From Oscillospiraceae bacterium (GTDB lineage: Bacteria > Bacillota > Clostridia > UMGS1810), in NCBI GenBank assembly GCA_015068975.1, contig SVJM01000004.1:1-64000 (forward strand): a stretch of DNA of 64,000 nt, read 5' to 3'. This document shows positions 47,235 to 56,148 of this stretch, piece by piece. How positions within the stretch are numbered: the first letter of the stretch is position 1; every line of letters begins with the position of its first letter. The notes under the pieces are model-generated. The model saw only the letters and a program-made list of their open reading frames with translations, searched no databases and had not been told where the DNA came from. Both the position numbers and the translations under genes were made by a program.

Positions 47235-48317
47235 ATGAACAAACTGGAAATAGCGAGAGATATTATAAATAAAGTTGACAAAGAAATGGCTGAGCTTTTC
47301 GAAGAGCGTATGAAAGCCGCGCAGATGGTGGCTGAATACAAGAGGGAAAGAGGCCTTCCTATTTATGACGAAAAGAGAGAAGAACAGGTCATCGAAAAGA
47401 ATTCTCAGTACATAATAAATGATGAAATAAGATCATACTACAACAACTTTATCAGATACACAATGAAGCAGTCAAGAAAATATCAGCATTTTCTTATGTC
47501 AGGTACAACTGTTGCATATGCAGGAATTGAGGGGGCATTTGCTCACATTGCTGCCAAAAGAATAGTTCCTGACGGAAGTTTCATATCCTATCCTGACTTT
47601 ATGAGTGCATACGAAGCTGTAGTAAAAGGGGATTGTGATTTGTGTGTACTTCCCATAGAAAACAGCTATGCAGGTGAAGTGGGACAGGTAATTGATATTG
47701 CCTTTTCAGGTCCGCTTCATATTAACGGAATATATGAACAGTCAATTGTTCAGAATCTTCTCGGAATCGAAGGTGCCAGTGCGCCACAGATAGAAAAGGT
47801 CATAAGTCATCCACAGGCATTGATGCAGTGTGCAGAATATATCAAAAAGCATGGGCTTGATACTGAGGAAGCCACCAATACAGCTATTGCTGCCAAAATG
47901 GTAAAAGAACTGAATAATCCGAAGGTGGCTGCAATTGCCAGTGATGAAACTGCAGAAACCTATGGACTTGAAATTATTGAGACAAATATAAATACAGTTA
48001 ATAATAATACAACAAGATTTGCTTTGTTTTCAAGAGTTATGCTCACAGAAAACACAAACAGCAATATTATTCTCTTTACCGTTAAGAATGAATCGGGAAG
48101 TTTATCAAAGGCAGTAAGTATTATTTCCAGATATGGATACAATATGACAACCCTTCGTTCAAGACCTATTAAGGGACTTATGTGGGAGTATTATTTCTTC
48201 GTTGAAATCGAAGGGGATATCAGCTGCCCAAGCGGACAGATGATGCTCAGTGAGCTTGAAGAGCTTTGTGACAAAATCAAAGTCCTTGGCTCTTACAATC
48301 AGTCAAAAGGAGAATAA
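47235..48317 (+). CDS. pheA: Bifunctional chorismate mutase/prephenate dehydratase (P-protein)
   Basis: The 360-residue protein has an AroQ-type chorismate mutase (about 1-90, with IINKVDKEMAELFEERMKAA and YDEKREE). A prephenate dehydratase domain (about 95-270) follows, with YAGIEGAFAH, PIENSYAGEVG and the catalytic NNTTRFALF. An ACT domain (about 280-350) contains NESGSLSKAVSIISRYGYN, expected to bind phenylalanine. It turns chorismate to phenylpyruvate. GGGAGG precedes the ATG. It is the first gene of the operon. Confidence 0.96.
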   Translation: MNKLEIARDIINKVDKEMAELFEERMKAAQMVAEYKRERGLPIYDEKREEQVIEKNSQYIINDEIRSYYNNFIRYTMKQSRKYQHFLMSGTTVAYAGIEGAFAHIAAKRIVPDGSFISYPDFMSAYEAVVKGDCDLCVLPIENSYAGEVGQVIDIAFSGPLHINGIYEQSIVQNLLGIEGASAPQIEKVISHPQALMQCAEYIKKHGLDTEEATNTAIAAKMVKELNNPKVAAIASDETAETYGLEIIETNINTVNNNTTRFALFSRVMLTENTNSNIILFTVKNESGSLSKAVSIISRYGYNMTTLRSRPIKGLMWEYYFFVEIEGDISCPSGQMMLSELEELCDKIKVLGSYNQSKGE

Positions 48318-48319
48318 GT

Positions 48320-49327
48320 ATGGAAATCAAAATGAATTTAGGAGACAATTCATATCCTATTATCATAAAGAATAAAGGCTTATGTGAAGTGGAGAAGTAT
48401 TTTGATCTTCAGAGAAAGGTGCTTATCATCACTGATGAAAACGTACCTGTATCATATGCATGTGCTGTTAAGGAAAAGTGCAGAGAAGGCTACATCGTCA
48501 CACTTCCTTCAGGTGAAGGTACAAAGAGCTTTTTACATCTTCAGATGCTTCTTAAGGTAATGACCGAGAAGGGATTTTCCAGAAAAGATGCAGTGGTAAG
48601 TGTGGGCGGCGGTGTGATTGGCGATCTGGGTGGATTTTGTGCATCTTGCTATATGAGAGGGGTAGATTTTTATAATGTGCCTACCACAACACTATCACAG
48701 ATTGACTCATCAATCGGCGGAAAGTGTGCCATAAACTTTGAAGGAATAAAGAATATTATCGGTGCATTCTATCAGCCAAAGGCGGTGCTTGTAGACATAG
48801 AGCTTCTTAAATCACTCGACAAAAGACAGATTGATTCAGGGCTTACAGAAGCGGCTAAGATGGCTGCCACATTTGATGAAGAATTGTTCAGGCTTTTTGA
48901 AACTGAAGATATATATGAAAACTTAGAAAAAATCATCATCCGTTCACTTGAGCTAAAAAAAGACGTGGTGGAAAAGGATGAAAAAGAAACAGGACTTAGA
49001 AAAGTTCTTAATTTCGGTCATACTATAGGCCATGGAATCGAAGCATATTTTGAAGGTAAATACACACATGGGGAATGTGTTGGTTCAGGTATGCTGTATA
49101 TGAGCTCTGACAGTGTCAGGGAAAGAATCAGAAGGGTACTTGATAAGCTTAATGCACCTTCTATTGACAAGTTTGATACAAATGTAGTATCAAAGCTTGT
49201 ATCCCTGGACAAAAAATCAAACTCAAATGGTATAAGCTGTGTATGGGTGGAAAAAATCGGAGAGTTTCAGTTTAAAAACTTCACATCAGAGGAAATCAAA
49301 AAACTTTTAGAGGATGGTATATTATGA
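48320..49327 (+). CDS. aroB: 3-dehydroquinate synthase
   Basis: The 335-residue protein has the NAD-binding GGGVIGDLGGF motif near residue 95. The substrate and zinc-site segments include MRGVDFYNVPTTTLSQIDSSIGGK, the Glu in EAAKMAA, and the His residues of NFGHTIGHGIE. It converts DAHP to 3-dehydroquinate. It starts two bases after the pheA stop with AAAAGGAG upstream, and its stop overlaps aroC (ATGA). Confidence 0.96.
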   Translation: MEIKMNLGDNSYPIIIKNKGLCEVEKYFDLQRKVLIITDENVPVSYACAVKEKCREGYIVTLPSGEGTKSFLHLQMLLKVMTEKGFSRKDAVVSVGGGVIGDLGGFCASCYMRGVDFYNVPTTTLSQIDSSIGGKCAINFEGIKNIIGAFYQPKAVLVDIELLKSLDKRQIDSGLTEAAKMAATFDEELFRLFETEDIYENLEKIIIRSLELKKDVVEKDEKETGLRKVLNFGHTIGHGIEAYFEGKYTHGECVGSGMLYMSSDSVRERIRRVLDKLNAPSIDKFDTNVVSKLVSLDKKSNSNGISCVWVEKIGEFQFKNFTSEEIKKLLEDGIL

Positions 49328-50412
49328 AAAATACATTCGGACAAAGCCTTTGTGTCACACTATTCGGAGAAAGTCACGGAGAGGCAATAGGAGTTGTAAT
49401 AGATGGTCTTACTCCCGGGATTAAGATAGATGAATTAAGGATCAGACACTTTCTTTCTTTGAGAAGACCATCGGGAAAAATATCTACCAAAAGGGTGGAG
49501 CCTGATAACTTCAGAATAGTATCCGGTGTATTTGATGGATATTCCACAGGCACTCCTCTTACCATTATTATAGAAAATACTTCCACAAGAAGTCGTGATT
49601 ACGAAAAGACCAGATATCTTATGAGACCTTCACATGCCGATTATACTGCAGAGTGTAAGTATCACGGATTTCAGGATTACAGAGGCGGCGGCCACTTCAG
49701 TGGAAGAATCACAGCTGCTCTTGTTGCGGCAGGTGCAATTATCATAGACGCTCTTAAAAATAAGGGCATACATATAGCAACTCATATCAAAGAGATAGGC
49801 GGAGTATCTGACAGAGGATTTGAAGATTTTGTATCTGATGCAGAATTTCTTAATAATTCAGAATTTCCTGTACTTGACAGTGAAAAAATGTCACAGATGA
49901 AGGAAGTCATATCAAAGGTAGCACAAGAAGGTGACAGTATAGGCGGTATTCTTAATACAGTTGTATACAATATTCCAAAGGGTGTAGGAGAGCCTTGGTT
50001 TGACAGTGTGGAAAGTGTGCTTTCTCATATGATGTTTTCTATACCTGCAGTTAAGGGAATCGAATTTGGCGAAGGATTTAACTTTAAGAATATTACAGGC
50101 AAAACAGCAAACGACCCATTGAGAGTACAAAATGGAAACATCGTTACTTCAAAGAATGCAAACGGTGGCATAAATGGGGGAATCACAAATGGTATGCCTA
50201 TTGATTTCTCCACTGTGATCAAGCCTACACCATCTATTTATAAGGAACAGGATACTGTGGATATCAGTACCAATACCAACGAGAAGATTCAGATAGAAGG
50301 CCGTCACGACCCAGCCATTATTCACAGAGCTGCAATCGTGCAGACATCAGTAACTGCTATTGCAATATGTGATATGCTTCTTTCAAGATTTGGTACAGAC
50401 TGGCTTAAATGA
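49324..50412 (+). CDS. aroC: Chorismate synthase
   Basis: The 362-residue protein has the chorismate synthase signatures GESHGEAIG near the start, RRPSGKISTKR near residue 48, RPSHADYTAECKYHGFQDYRGGGHFSGRITA near residue 102, and RHDPAIIHRAAIV near the C-terminus. It forms chorismate from EPSP and needs reduced FMN. It overlaps aroB by 4 bases and is followed 10 bases later by the aroE-aroK fusion. Confidence 0.97.
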   Translation: MKNTFGQSLCVTLFGESHGEAIGVVIDGLTPGIKIDELRIRHFLSLRRPSGKISTKRVEPDNFRIVSGVFDGYSTGTPLTIIIENTSTRSRDYEKTRYLMRPSHADYTAECKYHGFQDYRGGGHFSGRITAALVAAGAIIIDALKNKGIHIATHIKEIGGVSDRGFEDFVSDAEFLNNSEFPVLDSEKMSQMKEVISKVAQEGDSIGGILNTVVYNIPKGVGEPWFDSVESVLSHMMFSIPAVKGIEFGEGFNFKNITGKTANDPLRVQNGNIVTSKNANGGINGGITNGMPIDFSTVIKPTPSIYKEQDTVDISTNTNEKIQIEGRHDPAIIHRAAIVQTSVTAIAICDMLLSRFGTDWLK

Positions 50413-50422
50413 GGTGACATAT

Positions 50423-51652
50423 ATGAAGTACGGATGCATAGGAGAGCATTTGGCACACAGCTTTTCAAAAGAAATTCACAATGCTTTATGTGATTACGAA
50501 TATGAGATAAAAGAGATACCCAGAGATGAGCTCGACTTATTTATGCAAAAAAAGGAATTCAACGCTATCAATGTGACAATTCCTTATAAGGAACTGGTAA
50601 TACCTCATCTTCATTACATAAGTGACGAAGCAAAAATGATTGGTGCCGTAAATACAATTATAAATAAAGATGGCAACCTTTACGGATATAATACAGACTT
50701 TTTGGGTATGAAGTCCCTTATTCTTAAAAATAATATGGATTTTAGTGGCAAAAAAGTCCTTATCCTTGGTACAGGTGGCACATCAAAGACTGCCCATGCT
50801 GTATCAGAAAGTCTTGGTGCAAATGAAATCATAACAGTATCAAGAAAAAGAAGTGATAAGGCAATAGACTATGATGATATGTATCAGTGTCACTTTGATG
50901 CGGACTATATTATAAACACTACACCTGTGGGGATGTATCCGAATATATATGCATCACCTGTAAAGCTTGATAAGTTTAAATCCCTTTCGGGAGTAGTTGA
51001 TGCTATATACAATCCATTGTCATCAGCTCTTGTATCAGAGGCAAAGAGAATTGGAATCAATGCAACAGGCGGGCTTTATATGCTGGTAAAACAGGCGGCA
51101 TATGCGGCGGAGAAGTTTATAAATACTCATATTTCAGAAGAAAAAAGCGATGAAGTCTATAATAAGATTTTTTCGAAGAAGCAAAATATCGTACTTATCG
51201 GTATGCCTTCATCAGGTAAGACTACAATTGGAGAAAAGCTTTCTAAGTTTTTAGGACGCAAAATGATAGATACTGATCAATTGATAGGTATGAGAGAAGG
51301 TAAAGAAATCACTGAGATATTTTCTGATAATGGAGAAGAATATTTCAGAAAGTGCGAAAAAGAAGTGATCGCCCAGGTATCAAAGGAATCAGGACTTATA
51401 ATATCCACAGGTGGCGGATGTATACTTGATGAGGACAATATCAGAAATCTTAAAATGAATGGTAAGGTATATTTCATAGACAGAAATTTAGAAAACCTTA
51501 CCGCAACCAAATCAAGACCATTATCCTCTGATATGGAAGCCCTTAAGAAACGTTATGAAGAGAGATATGATAAATATATGAAACTTTGTGACGTAAGAGT
51601 GGACAACAATGGTTCTATAGAAGATGTAATCAACAAAATACTGGAGAGATAA
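50423..51652 (+). CDS. aroEK: Fused shikimate dehydrogenase/shikimate kinase
   Basis: The ATG at 50423 follows GAGGTGACAT and gives 409 residues; the longer frame overlaps aroC and is rejected. Residues 1-250 are AroE: a GEHLAHSFSKEIHN shikimate loop, catalytic Lys56 in VTIPYK, Asp92 in NTDFLG, and NADP-binding LGTGGTSKTA near 118. Residues about 255-409 are AroK with Walker A GMPSSGKTTIGEKL, the DTDQLI motif and STGGGC. The join is in-frame without stop and has a short linker. One protein thus makes shikimate and shikimate 3-phosphate. Confidence 0.95.
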   Translation: MKYGCIGEHLAHSFSKEIHNALCDYEYEIKEIPRDELDLFMQKKEFNAINVTIPYKELVIPHLHYISDEAKMIGAVNTIINKDGNLYGYNTDFLGMKSLILKNNMDFSGKKVLILGTGGTSKTAHAVSESLGANEIITVSRKRSDKAIDYDDMYQCHFDADYIINTTPVGMYPNIYASPVKLDKFKSLSGVVDAIYNPLSSALVSEAKRIGINATGGLYMLVKQAAYAAEKFINTHISEEKSDEVYNKIFSKKQNIVLIGMPSSGKTTIGEKLSKFLGRKMIDTDQLIGMREGKEITEIFSDNGEEYFRKCEKEVIAQVSKESGLIISTGGGCILDEDNIRNLKMNGKVYFIDRNLENLTATKSRPLSSDMEALKKRYEERYDKYMKLCDVRVDNNGSIEDVINKILER

Positions 51653-51655
51653 GCT

Positions 51656-52093
51656 ATGAAAATACTTGTAATAAACGGGCCAAATATAAATATGCTTGGC
51701 ATAAGAGAGCCTGATATATATGGAAAAGGTACATACAGAGACCTTATAACCACAATAAGCACTCATTGCGAAAAGAAGGATATCTATCTTGAGTGCTTTC
51801 AGTCAAATCACGAAGGGGATATTGTGGATAAAATTCAGGCGGCATACCTTAAGTTTGACGGAATTGTAATCAATCCTGCCGCATATACACATACAAGTGT
51901 AGCAATCCTTGATGCACTTAAATCTGTGGGTATTCCTACTGTGGAGGTGCATATTTCAAAGGTGAACGAAAGAGAAGCCTTCAGACAGATAAGCTATGTA
52001 TCATATTATGCATCAAAGGTTATTACGGGACTTGGATTTGATGGATATCTTAAGGCTATTGACTTTCTTGAAGAAAACTTCAATAATCTTTGA
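51656..52093 (+). CDS. aroQ: Type II 3-dehydroquinate dehydratase
   Basis: The 145-residue protein has type II signatures: NGPNINMLGIREPDIYG at the start with the catalytic Tyr near residue 22, FQSNHEGDIVDKIQ near residue 45, INPAAYTHTSVAI near 74, and VEVHISKVNERE near 99. It dehydrates 3-dehydroquinate and normally forms a dodecamer. It begins 3 bases after the aroEK stop. Confidence 0.97.
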   Translation: MKILVINGPNINMLGIREPDIYGKGTYRDLITTISTHCEKKDIYLECFQSNHEGDIVDKIQAAYLKFDGIVINPAAYTHTSVAILDALKSVGIPTVEVHISKVNEREAFRQISYVSYYASKVITGLGFDGYLKAIDFLEENFNNL

Positions 52094-52109
52094 AAGGATA
52101 TGAATCACC

Positions 52110-53327
52110 ATGCGTGTTAGAATAGAAAAAAGCCTTGCATCAGGCATACTTGATGCACCTCCTTCAAAGAGTATAGTACACAGACTTCTCATATGTGCAG
52201 CATTGTCGGAGGGTGTAAGCCATATAAAAAATCTGGAAGGCTCACAGGATATCCTGGCTACTATGGATTGCCTTAAGAGTCTTGGGGCAAAGATAAAATT
52301 TGAAGATAACTCTGCTATGGTAGAGGGAATAAATATATCTGACATTAAGGATGAATGTGAGCTTAATTGCAGAGAGTCGGGAAGTACACTGAGGTTTTTT
52401 ATTCCTATTGTGCTTCTTACAGGGAAAAAAGCCACCCTTTATGGATCAGAAACTCTTTTTCAAAGACCTCTCACAGTTTATGAGGAGATTTTTAAGAAAG
52501 AGAATATTAAGTATACAAAAACAAATAACTCTATTACTCTCAAAGGAAAAATCAATGGTGGATTCTATAAGCTTCAGGGGAATATCTCCAGTCAGTTTAT
52601 AAGCGGTCTTCTATTTGCTCTTCCCTTGGTAGACAAGGATACAACCATAAATATAATTCCACCTATAGAGAGTCTTTCTTATATCAATCTGACAGTTCAG
52701 GCTCTTAAGGATTTTGGAATAAGTATTCAGTGGAAAGACGAAAGGACGTTATTTATCCCCGGCAAACAAAAATATAAGGCAAATAATATTGTAACTGAGG
52801 GTGACTATTCAAACACTGCCTTTTTTGAAGCCATGAACATACTTGGTTCAAGTGTAGATATTCGTGGACTTAATGAAGCCAGCATCCAGGGGGACAAGGC
52901 GTATGAAAGATATTTCCCTATGATAGAAAGGGGAACTCCCACAATAAATATTTCAGATTGTCCTGATCTTGGACCTGTGCTTTTTGCACTGTCAGGTGCC
53001 AGATCAGGTGGAGTATTTACGGGAACAAGAAGGCTTAAGATAAAAGAAAGTGACAGAGCCGCCGCTATGGCTGAAGAGCTTGATAAATTCGGTATAAGTG
53101 TCAGAGTTATGGAGGATACAGTAATAGTATATCCCAATGAGTTTCACGCTCCGACTACTATTCTCAATTCTCACAATGACCACAGAATTGTTATGGCACT
53201 TACAGTCCTTCTGATGCTTACAGGAGGAGAGATAGAAGGAGCAGAAGCGGTTAATAAGAGCTTTCCCGACTTCTTTTCGAGATTGAATAATTTAGGTGTG
53301 AAGGTGACGGTTTATGAAGACAATTAA
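52110..53327 (+). CDS. aroA: 5-enolpyruvylshikimate-3-phosphate synthase
   Basis: The 405-residue enzyme has APPSKSIVHRLL near residue 18, NCRESGSTLRFFIP near residue 86, QGNISSQFISGLLFALP near residue 155, and RLKIKESDRAAAMAEEL near residue 310. It lacks the usual GNAGTAMR form of the second motif and has CRESGSTLR instead, as in class II-like enzymes. Sensitivity to glyphosate cannot be judged. It overlaps tyrA by 14 bases. Confidence 0.95.
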   Translation: MRVRIEKSLASGILDAPPSKSIVHRLLICAALSEGVSHIKNLEGSQDILATMDCLKSLGAKIKFEDNSAMVEGINISDIKDECELNCRESGSTLRFFIPIVLLTGKKATLYGSETLFQRPLTVYEEIFKKENIKYTKTNNSITLKGKINGGFYKLQGNISSQFISGLLFALPLVDKDTTINIIPPIESLSYINLTVQALKDFGISIQWKDERTLFIPGKQKYKANNIVTEGDYSNTAFFEAMNILGSSVDIRGLNEASIQGDKAYERYFPMIERGTPTINISDCPDLGPVLFALSGARSGGVFTGTRRLKIKESDRAAAMAEELDKFGISVRVMEDTVIVYPNEFHAPTTILNSHNDHRIVMALTVLLMLTGGEIEGAEAVNKSFPDFFSRLNNLGVKVTVYEDN

Positions 53328-54168
53328 AGATATGAACATCCTTATTGTAGGTCTTGGACTTATGGGCGGAAGCTATGCTATGGCGCTGAAAAAACAGGGT
53401 ATAAAAGTAAATGCCATTACCAAGGAACAGGATTCTATAGACTACGCTATAGAAAATGGAATAATAGATAAGGGCAGTACAGAGATTGATGCTGATATGA
53501 TAGGAGAGGCAGATCTTGTTGTATTTGCATTGTACCCGAATGTTTTTAAAAAATGGATTGAAGAAAATCAGAACTATCTTAAATCAGGATCTATTATCAC
53601 AGATGTTACAGGTGTCAAAACATCAGTTGTGTATGATATACAAAAAATCTTAAGAGATGATGTGGAGTTTATTGCGGCACATCCTATGGCAGGTCGAGAA
53701 GTATATGGTGTAAGAAACAGTGATCCTTCGATTTTTGAGAAGGCAAACTATATTGTAACTCCTACAGAGAAGAATACAAGTGAAGCAATAAGGCTTTGCA
53801 AGGAATTAGGAGAGATGCTTGGATTTTTAAGAGTGTCTGCATTATCCCCTGAAGAGCATGATGAGGTTATAGGCTTTGTATCGCAGCTTACCCACTGTAT
53901 AGCAATTACCCTTATGACTTGTAACGAAAAAGAAAACCTTGAAAAGTACACAGGTGACTCCTTCAGAGATCTTACAAGGATTGCACGTATCAATGAGGAT
54001 ATGTGGAGTGAGCTTTTTATGATGAACAAAGCCGCACTTCTTACTCAGATGGATATGTTTGAAGAAAGGTTTATTGACCTTAGAAAAATGATAAGAACAG
54101 ACAATGTGGAAGGTATCAAGGAAATGATGAGACATTCCACCAAAAGAAGAGCATTATTTGATAAATAA
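53314..54168 (+). CDS. tyrA: Prephenate dehydrogenase
   Basis: The 284-residue protein has an N-terminal NAD(P)-binding motif VGLGLMGGSYAMAL, TDVTGVKTSVV near residue 90, HPMAGRE near residue 125, and a helical C-domain with FVSQLTHCIA. It oxidises prephenate to 4-hydroxyphenylpyruvate for tyrosine. There is no C-terminal ACT domain, so direct tyrosine feedback through ACT is absent. It starts within aroA, indicating coupling. Confidence 0.95.
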   Translation: MKTIKDMNILIVGLGLMGGSYAMALKKQGIKVNAITKEQDSIDYAIENGIIDKGSTEIDADMIGEADLVVFALYPNVFKKWIEENQNYLKSGSIITDVTGVKTSVVYDIQKILRDDVEFIAAHPMAGREVYGVRNSDPSIFEKANYIVTPTEKNTSEAIRLCKELGEMLGFLRVSALSPEEHDEVIGFVSQLTHCIAITLMTCNEKENLEKYTGDSFRDLTRIARINEDMWSELFMMNKAALLTQMDMFEERFIDLRKMIRTDNVEGIKEMMRHSTKRRALFDK

Positions 54169-54191
54169 TACACGTGAAAGGATGACAAAAA

Positions 54192-55220
54192 ATGAGTATG
54201 GATTTCAAACGAAAGCTTCCTATCCCTATGGAGATAAAGGAAAAATTTCCTTTAAGCTATGAAGGTTCGCAGATTAAAGCTAAGAGAGATAAGGAACTTG
54301 CAGATATATTTGAGGGTAAGGATAACAGAATGGCACTTATCATAGGACCTTGCTCAGCAGATAATGAAGATGCAGTAATTGATTATATCCTAAGGCTCAG
54401 AAAGGTTCAGGAAAAGGTAGAAGATAAGATCTTTATCGTGCCGAGAATATATACAAACAAACCCCGTACAACAGGCGACGGATATAAGGGTATGCTTCAT
54501 CAGCCAAATCCTGAAAAGGATCCGGATATGCTTGAAGGTCTTATAGCTATAAGAAAGCTTCATATGAGAGCAATCAATGAAACAGGCTTTACCTGCGCAG
54601 ACGAAATGCTCTATCCAGAGAACTACAGATATCTGTCCGATGTACTTGGATACTCTGCAGTAGGAGCAAGAAGTGTAGAAAACCAGTTCCATCGTCTTGT
54701 AGCAAGTGGTATGGAGATTCCTGTAGGTATGAAAAATCCTACAAGCGGAGATATTTCTGTTATGATGAATTCCATCACTGCGGCACAGCATTCTCATACA
54801 TTTCTTTACAGAGGCTGGGAGGTAAAAAGCACCGGTAATCCTCACGCACATGCAATACTTCGTGGTTATATGAATAAGCACGGGCAGTCAATGCCTAACT
54901 ATCACTATGAGGACCTTTTGCATCTTTGTGAAACATACGCTGAGTCAGGACTTAACAATCCTGCAGTAATCATCGATACAAACCATGCAAATTCAGGCAA
55001 GAAATACCTTGAGCAAGTGAGAATCGCAAAGGATGTAATCCACTCCTGCACACACAGTAATGATATAAAGAAGCTTGTAAAGGGCTTTATGATAGAAAGC
55101 TATATCGAAGACGGTGCACAAAAGATAGGAGAGAACATCTACGGAAAGTCCATTACAGACCCTTGTCTTGGATGGGAAAAGACAGAAAAGCTAATAATGG
55201 ATATTGCAGATCTTATATAA
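54192..55220 (+). CDS. aroF: DAHP synthase, class I AroFGH type
   Basis: The 342-residue protein has IIGPCSADNEDA near residue 52, PRIYTNKPRTTGDGYKG near residue 83, VGARSVENQFHR near residue 153, MKNPTSGD near residue 177, and DTNHANSGKK near residue 255. These are hallmarks of the class I AroF/G/H type. It condenses PEP and erythrose 4-phosphate, the first committed step. Being last in the operon is notable. It ends at a terminator shared with glpP. Confidence 0.96.
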   Translation: MSMDFKRKLPIPMEIKEKFPLSYEGSQIKAKRDKELADIFEGKDNRMALIIGPCSADNEDAVIDYILRLRKVQEKVEDKIFIVPRIYTNKPRTTGDGYKGMLHQPNPEKDPDMLEGLIAIRKLHMRAINETGFTCADEMLYPENYRYLSDVLGYSAVGARSVENQFHRLVASGMEIPVGMKNPTSGDISVMMNSITAAQHSHTFLYRGWEVKSTGNPHAHAILRGYMNKHGQSMPNYHYEDLLHLCETYAESGLNNPAVIIDTNHANSGKKYLEQVRIAKDVIHSCTHSNDIKKLVKGFMIESYIEDGAQKIGENIYGKSITDPCLGWEKTEKLIMDIADLI

Positions 55221-55254
55221 AAACAGGGATGAATTAAGTTCATCCCTGTTTTTT
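55219..55254. terminator. Terminator between the aro and glp operons
   Basis: AAACAGGGATGAA (55221-55233) pairs with TTCATCCCTGTTT (55239-55251) across a 5-base loop, followed by a T-run. A-rich sequence on the other side lets it serve the converging glpP. Confidence 0.92.
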
Positions 55255-55792
55255 ATATATTCCAAAATTCCTTTTTGCCCGTTGATACTGCGGTAGCACC
55301 TGATGATAGAAGCTCTGTTATCTCCTCTGTAGAATCAATAAGTCCCCCTGCTACTATTGGCATCTTAAGCTCTGATTTGAGTCTTTTTACCACCTTTGGA
55401 AGTAATCCGGGCATTATTTCTACCATATCGGGTTTGGATGAGGTGGCAGTATCTATGATTGTTTCAATGGATTGTGAATCAAGTGCAAAAAGTCTCTGTA
55501 CTGTATAAAGATCTTCTTTTTTTGCAAGCTTTATAATATTTGATCTTGTACTGATTATTCCGTCTGCACCATTATCTTTTGCAAATTTTATACCATAAGC
55601 GTCTTTTCCGATTCCCTCTGCAAGATCAAGATGTATAAAGAATTTCTTTCCTGATTTGTGTGCAATCTCAGAAAGATAGTTAAGATTCATTATGTTTACA
55701 TTAAGCATAAATATCATATCTGCCTTTGACTCTGCGGCAAATTTAAGCTCTTCTTCATTTCTGACTGCTGCTATGATTCTGTTTTTGTTCAT
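55253..55792 (-). CDS. glpP: Glycerol-3-phosphate responsive antiterminator
   Basis: The 179-residue TIM-barrel protein matches GlpP: FMLNVNIMNL near residue 28, FIHLDLAEGIGKD near residue 52, GADGIISTRSN near residue 75, EIMPGLLPKV near residue 127, PIVAGGLI near 145, and GATAVSTG at the end. GlpP binds mRNA leaders with glycerol 3-phosphate and prevents early termination. It is the last gene of the glp operon, whose leader carries the matching terminator at 58846-58895, so it probably regulates its own operon. Confidence 0.95.
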   Translation of the reverse strand: MNKNRIIAAVRNEEELKFAAESKADMIFMLNVNIMNLNYLSEIAHKSGKKFFIHLDLAEGIGKDAYGIKFAKDNGADGIISTRSNIIKLAKKEDLYTVQRLFALDSQSIETIIDTATSSKPDMVEIMPGLLPKVVKRLKSELKMPIVAGGLIDSTEEITELLSSGATAVSTGKKEFWNI

Positions 55793-55803
55793 TATATTTC
55801 TCC

Positions 55804-56148
55804 TTATTTAAGATTCTTTGAAGAAACGATTCTACTGCCGAATACATCTTCTATTATAACATCTCCTATGGAGACAGGCAAGATGGGGGATGCATTATTT
55901 ATAATCTTCATTGCATCCATAATTTTATCCTTGGGGATAGGCTTGGAAGTTTTAACAGGGAGCAGCTCTCCTGATTTGCATCTTACAGTTGTTGTGATTG
56001 TACGGGTAGGGTTGGTGCACTCGTTTGTTGCGTAGTTTTTGCCTCTGGGACAGGTGTTTCCGTGCACATCCATTACTTTGTTGTCTTTTAATTCTACTGT
56101 CATATTGCATCCCATAGGGCATATGATGCATGTAAGCTCTTTTGTCAT
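55804..56148 (-). CDS. DUF1667 Cys-rich redox protein of the glp operon
   Basis: The 114-residue protein has the DUF1667 pattern with CIICPMGC (Cys residues 7-14) and CPRGKNYA near residue 33. The four Cys residues are suited to an iron-sulfur cluster. The rest is TTTVRCKSGELLPVKTSKPIPK-like beta sequence. In Clostridia it accompanies GlpA- and GlpB-like flavoproteins and may take the electron-transfer place of GlpC. It is adjacent to glpB with shared bases at the stop/start. Confidence 0.88.
   Translation of the reverse strand: MTKELTCIICPMGCNMTVELKDNKVMDVHGNTCPRGKNYATNECTNPTRTITTTVRCKSGELLPVKTSKPIPKDKIMDAMKIINNASPILPVSIGDVIIEDVFGSRIVSSKNLK

Noticed and set aside
50423-51652. aroE and aroK joined by a sequencing error
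   Set aside because: The reading frame is continuous across a plausible linker (about residues 245-255), both halves have all key motifs, and no SD or start lies at the junction. It remains worth a read-level check.
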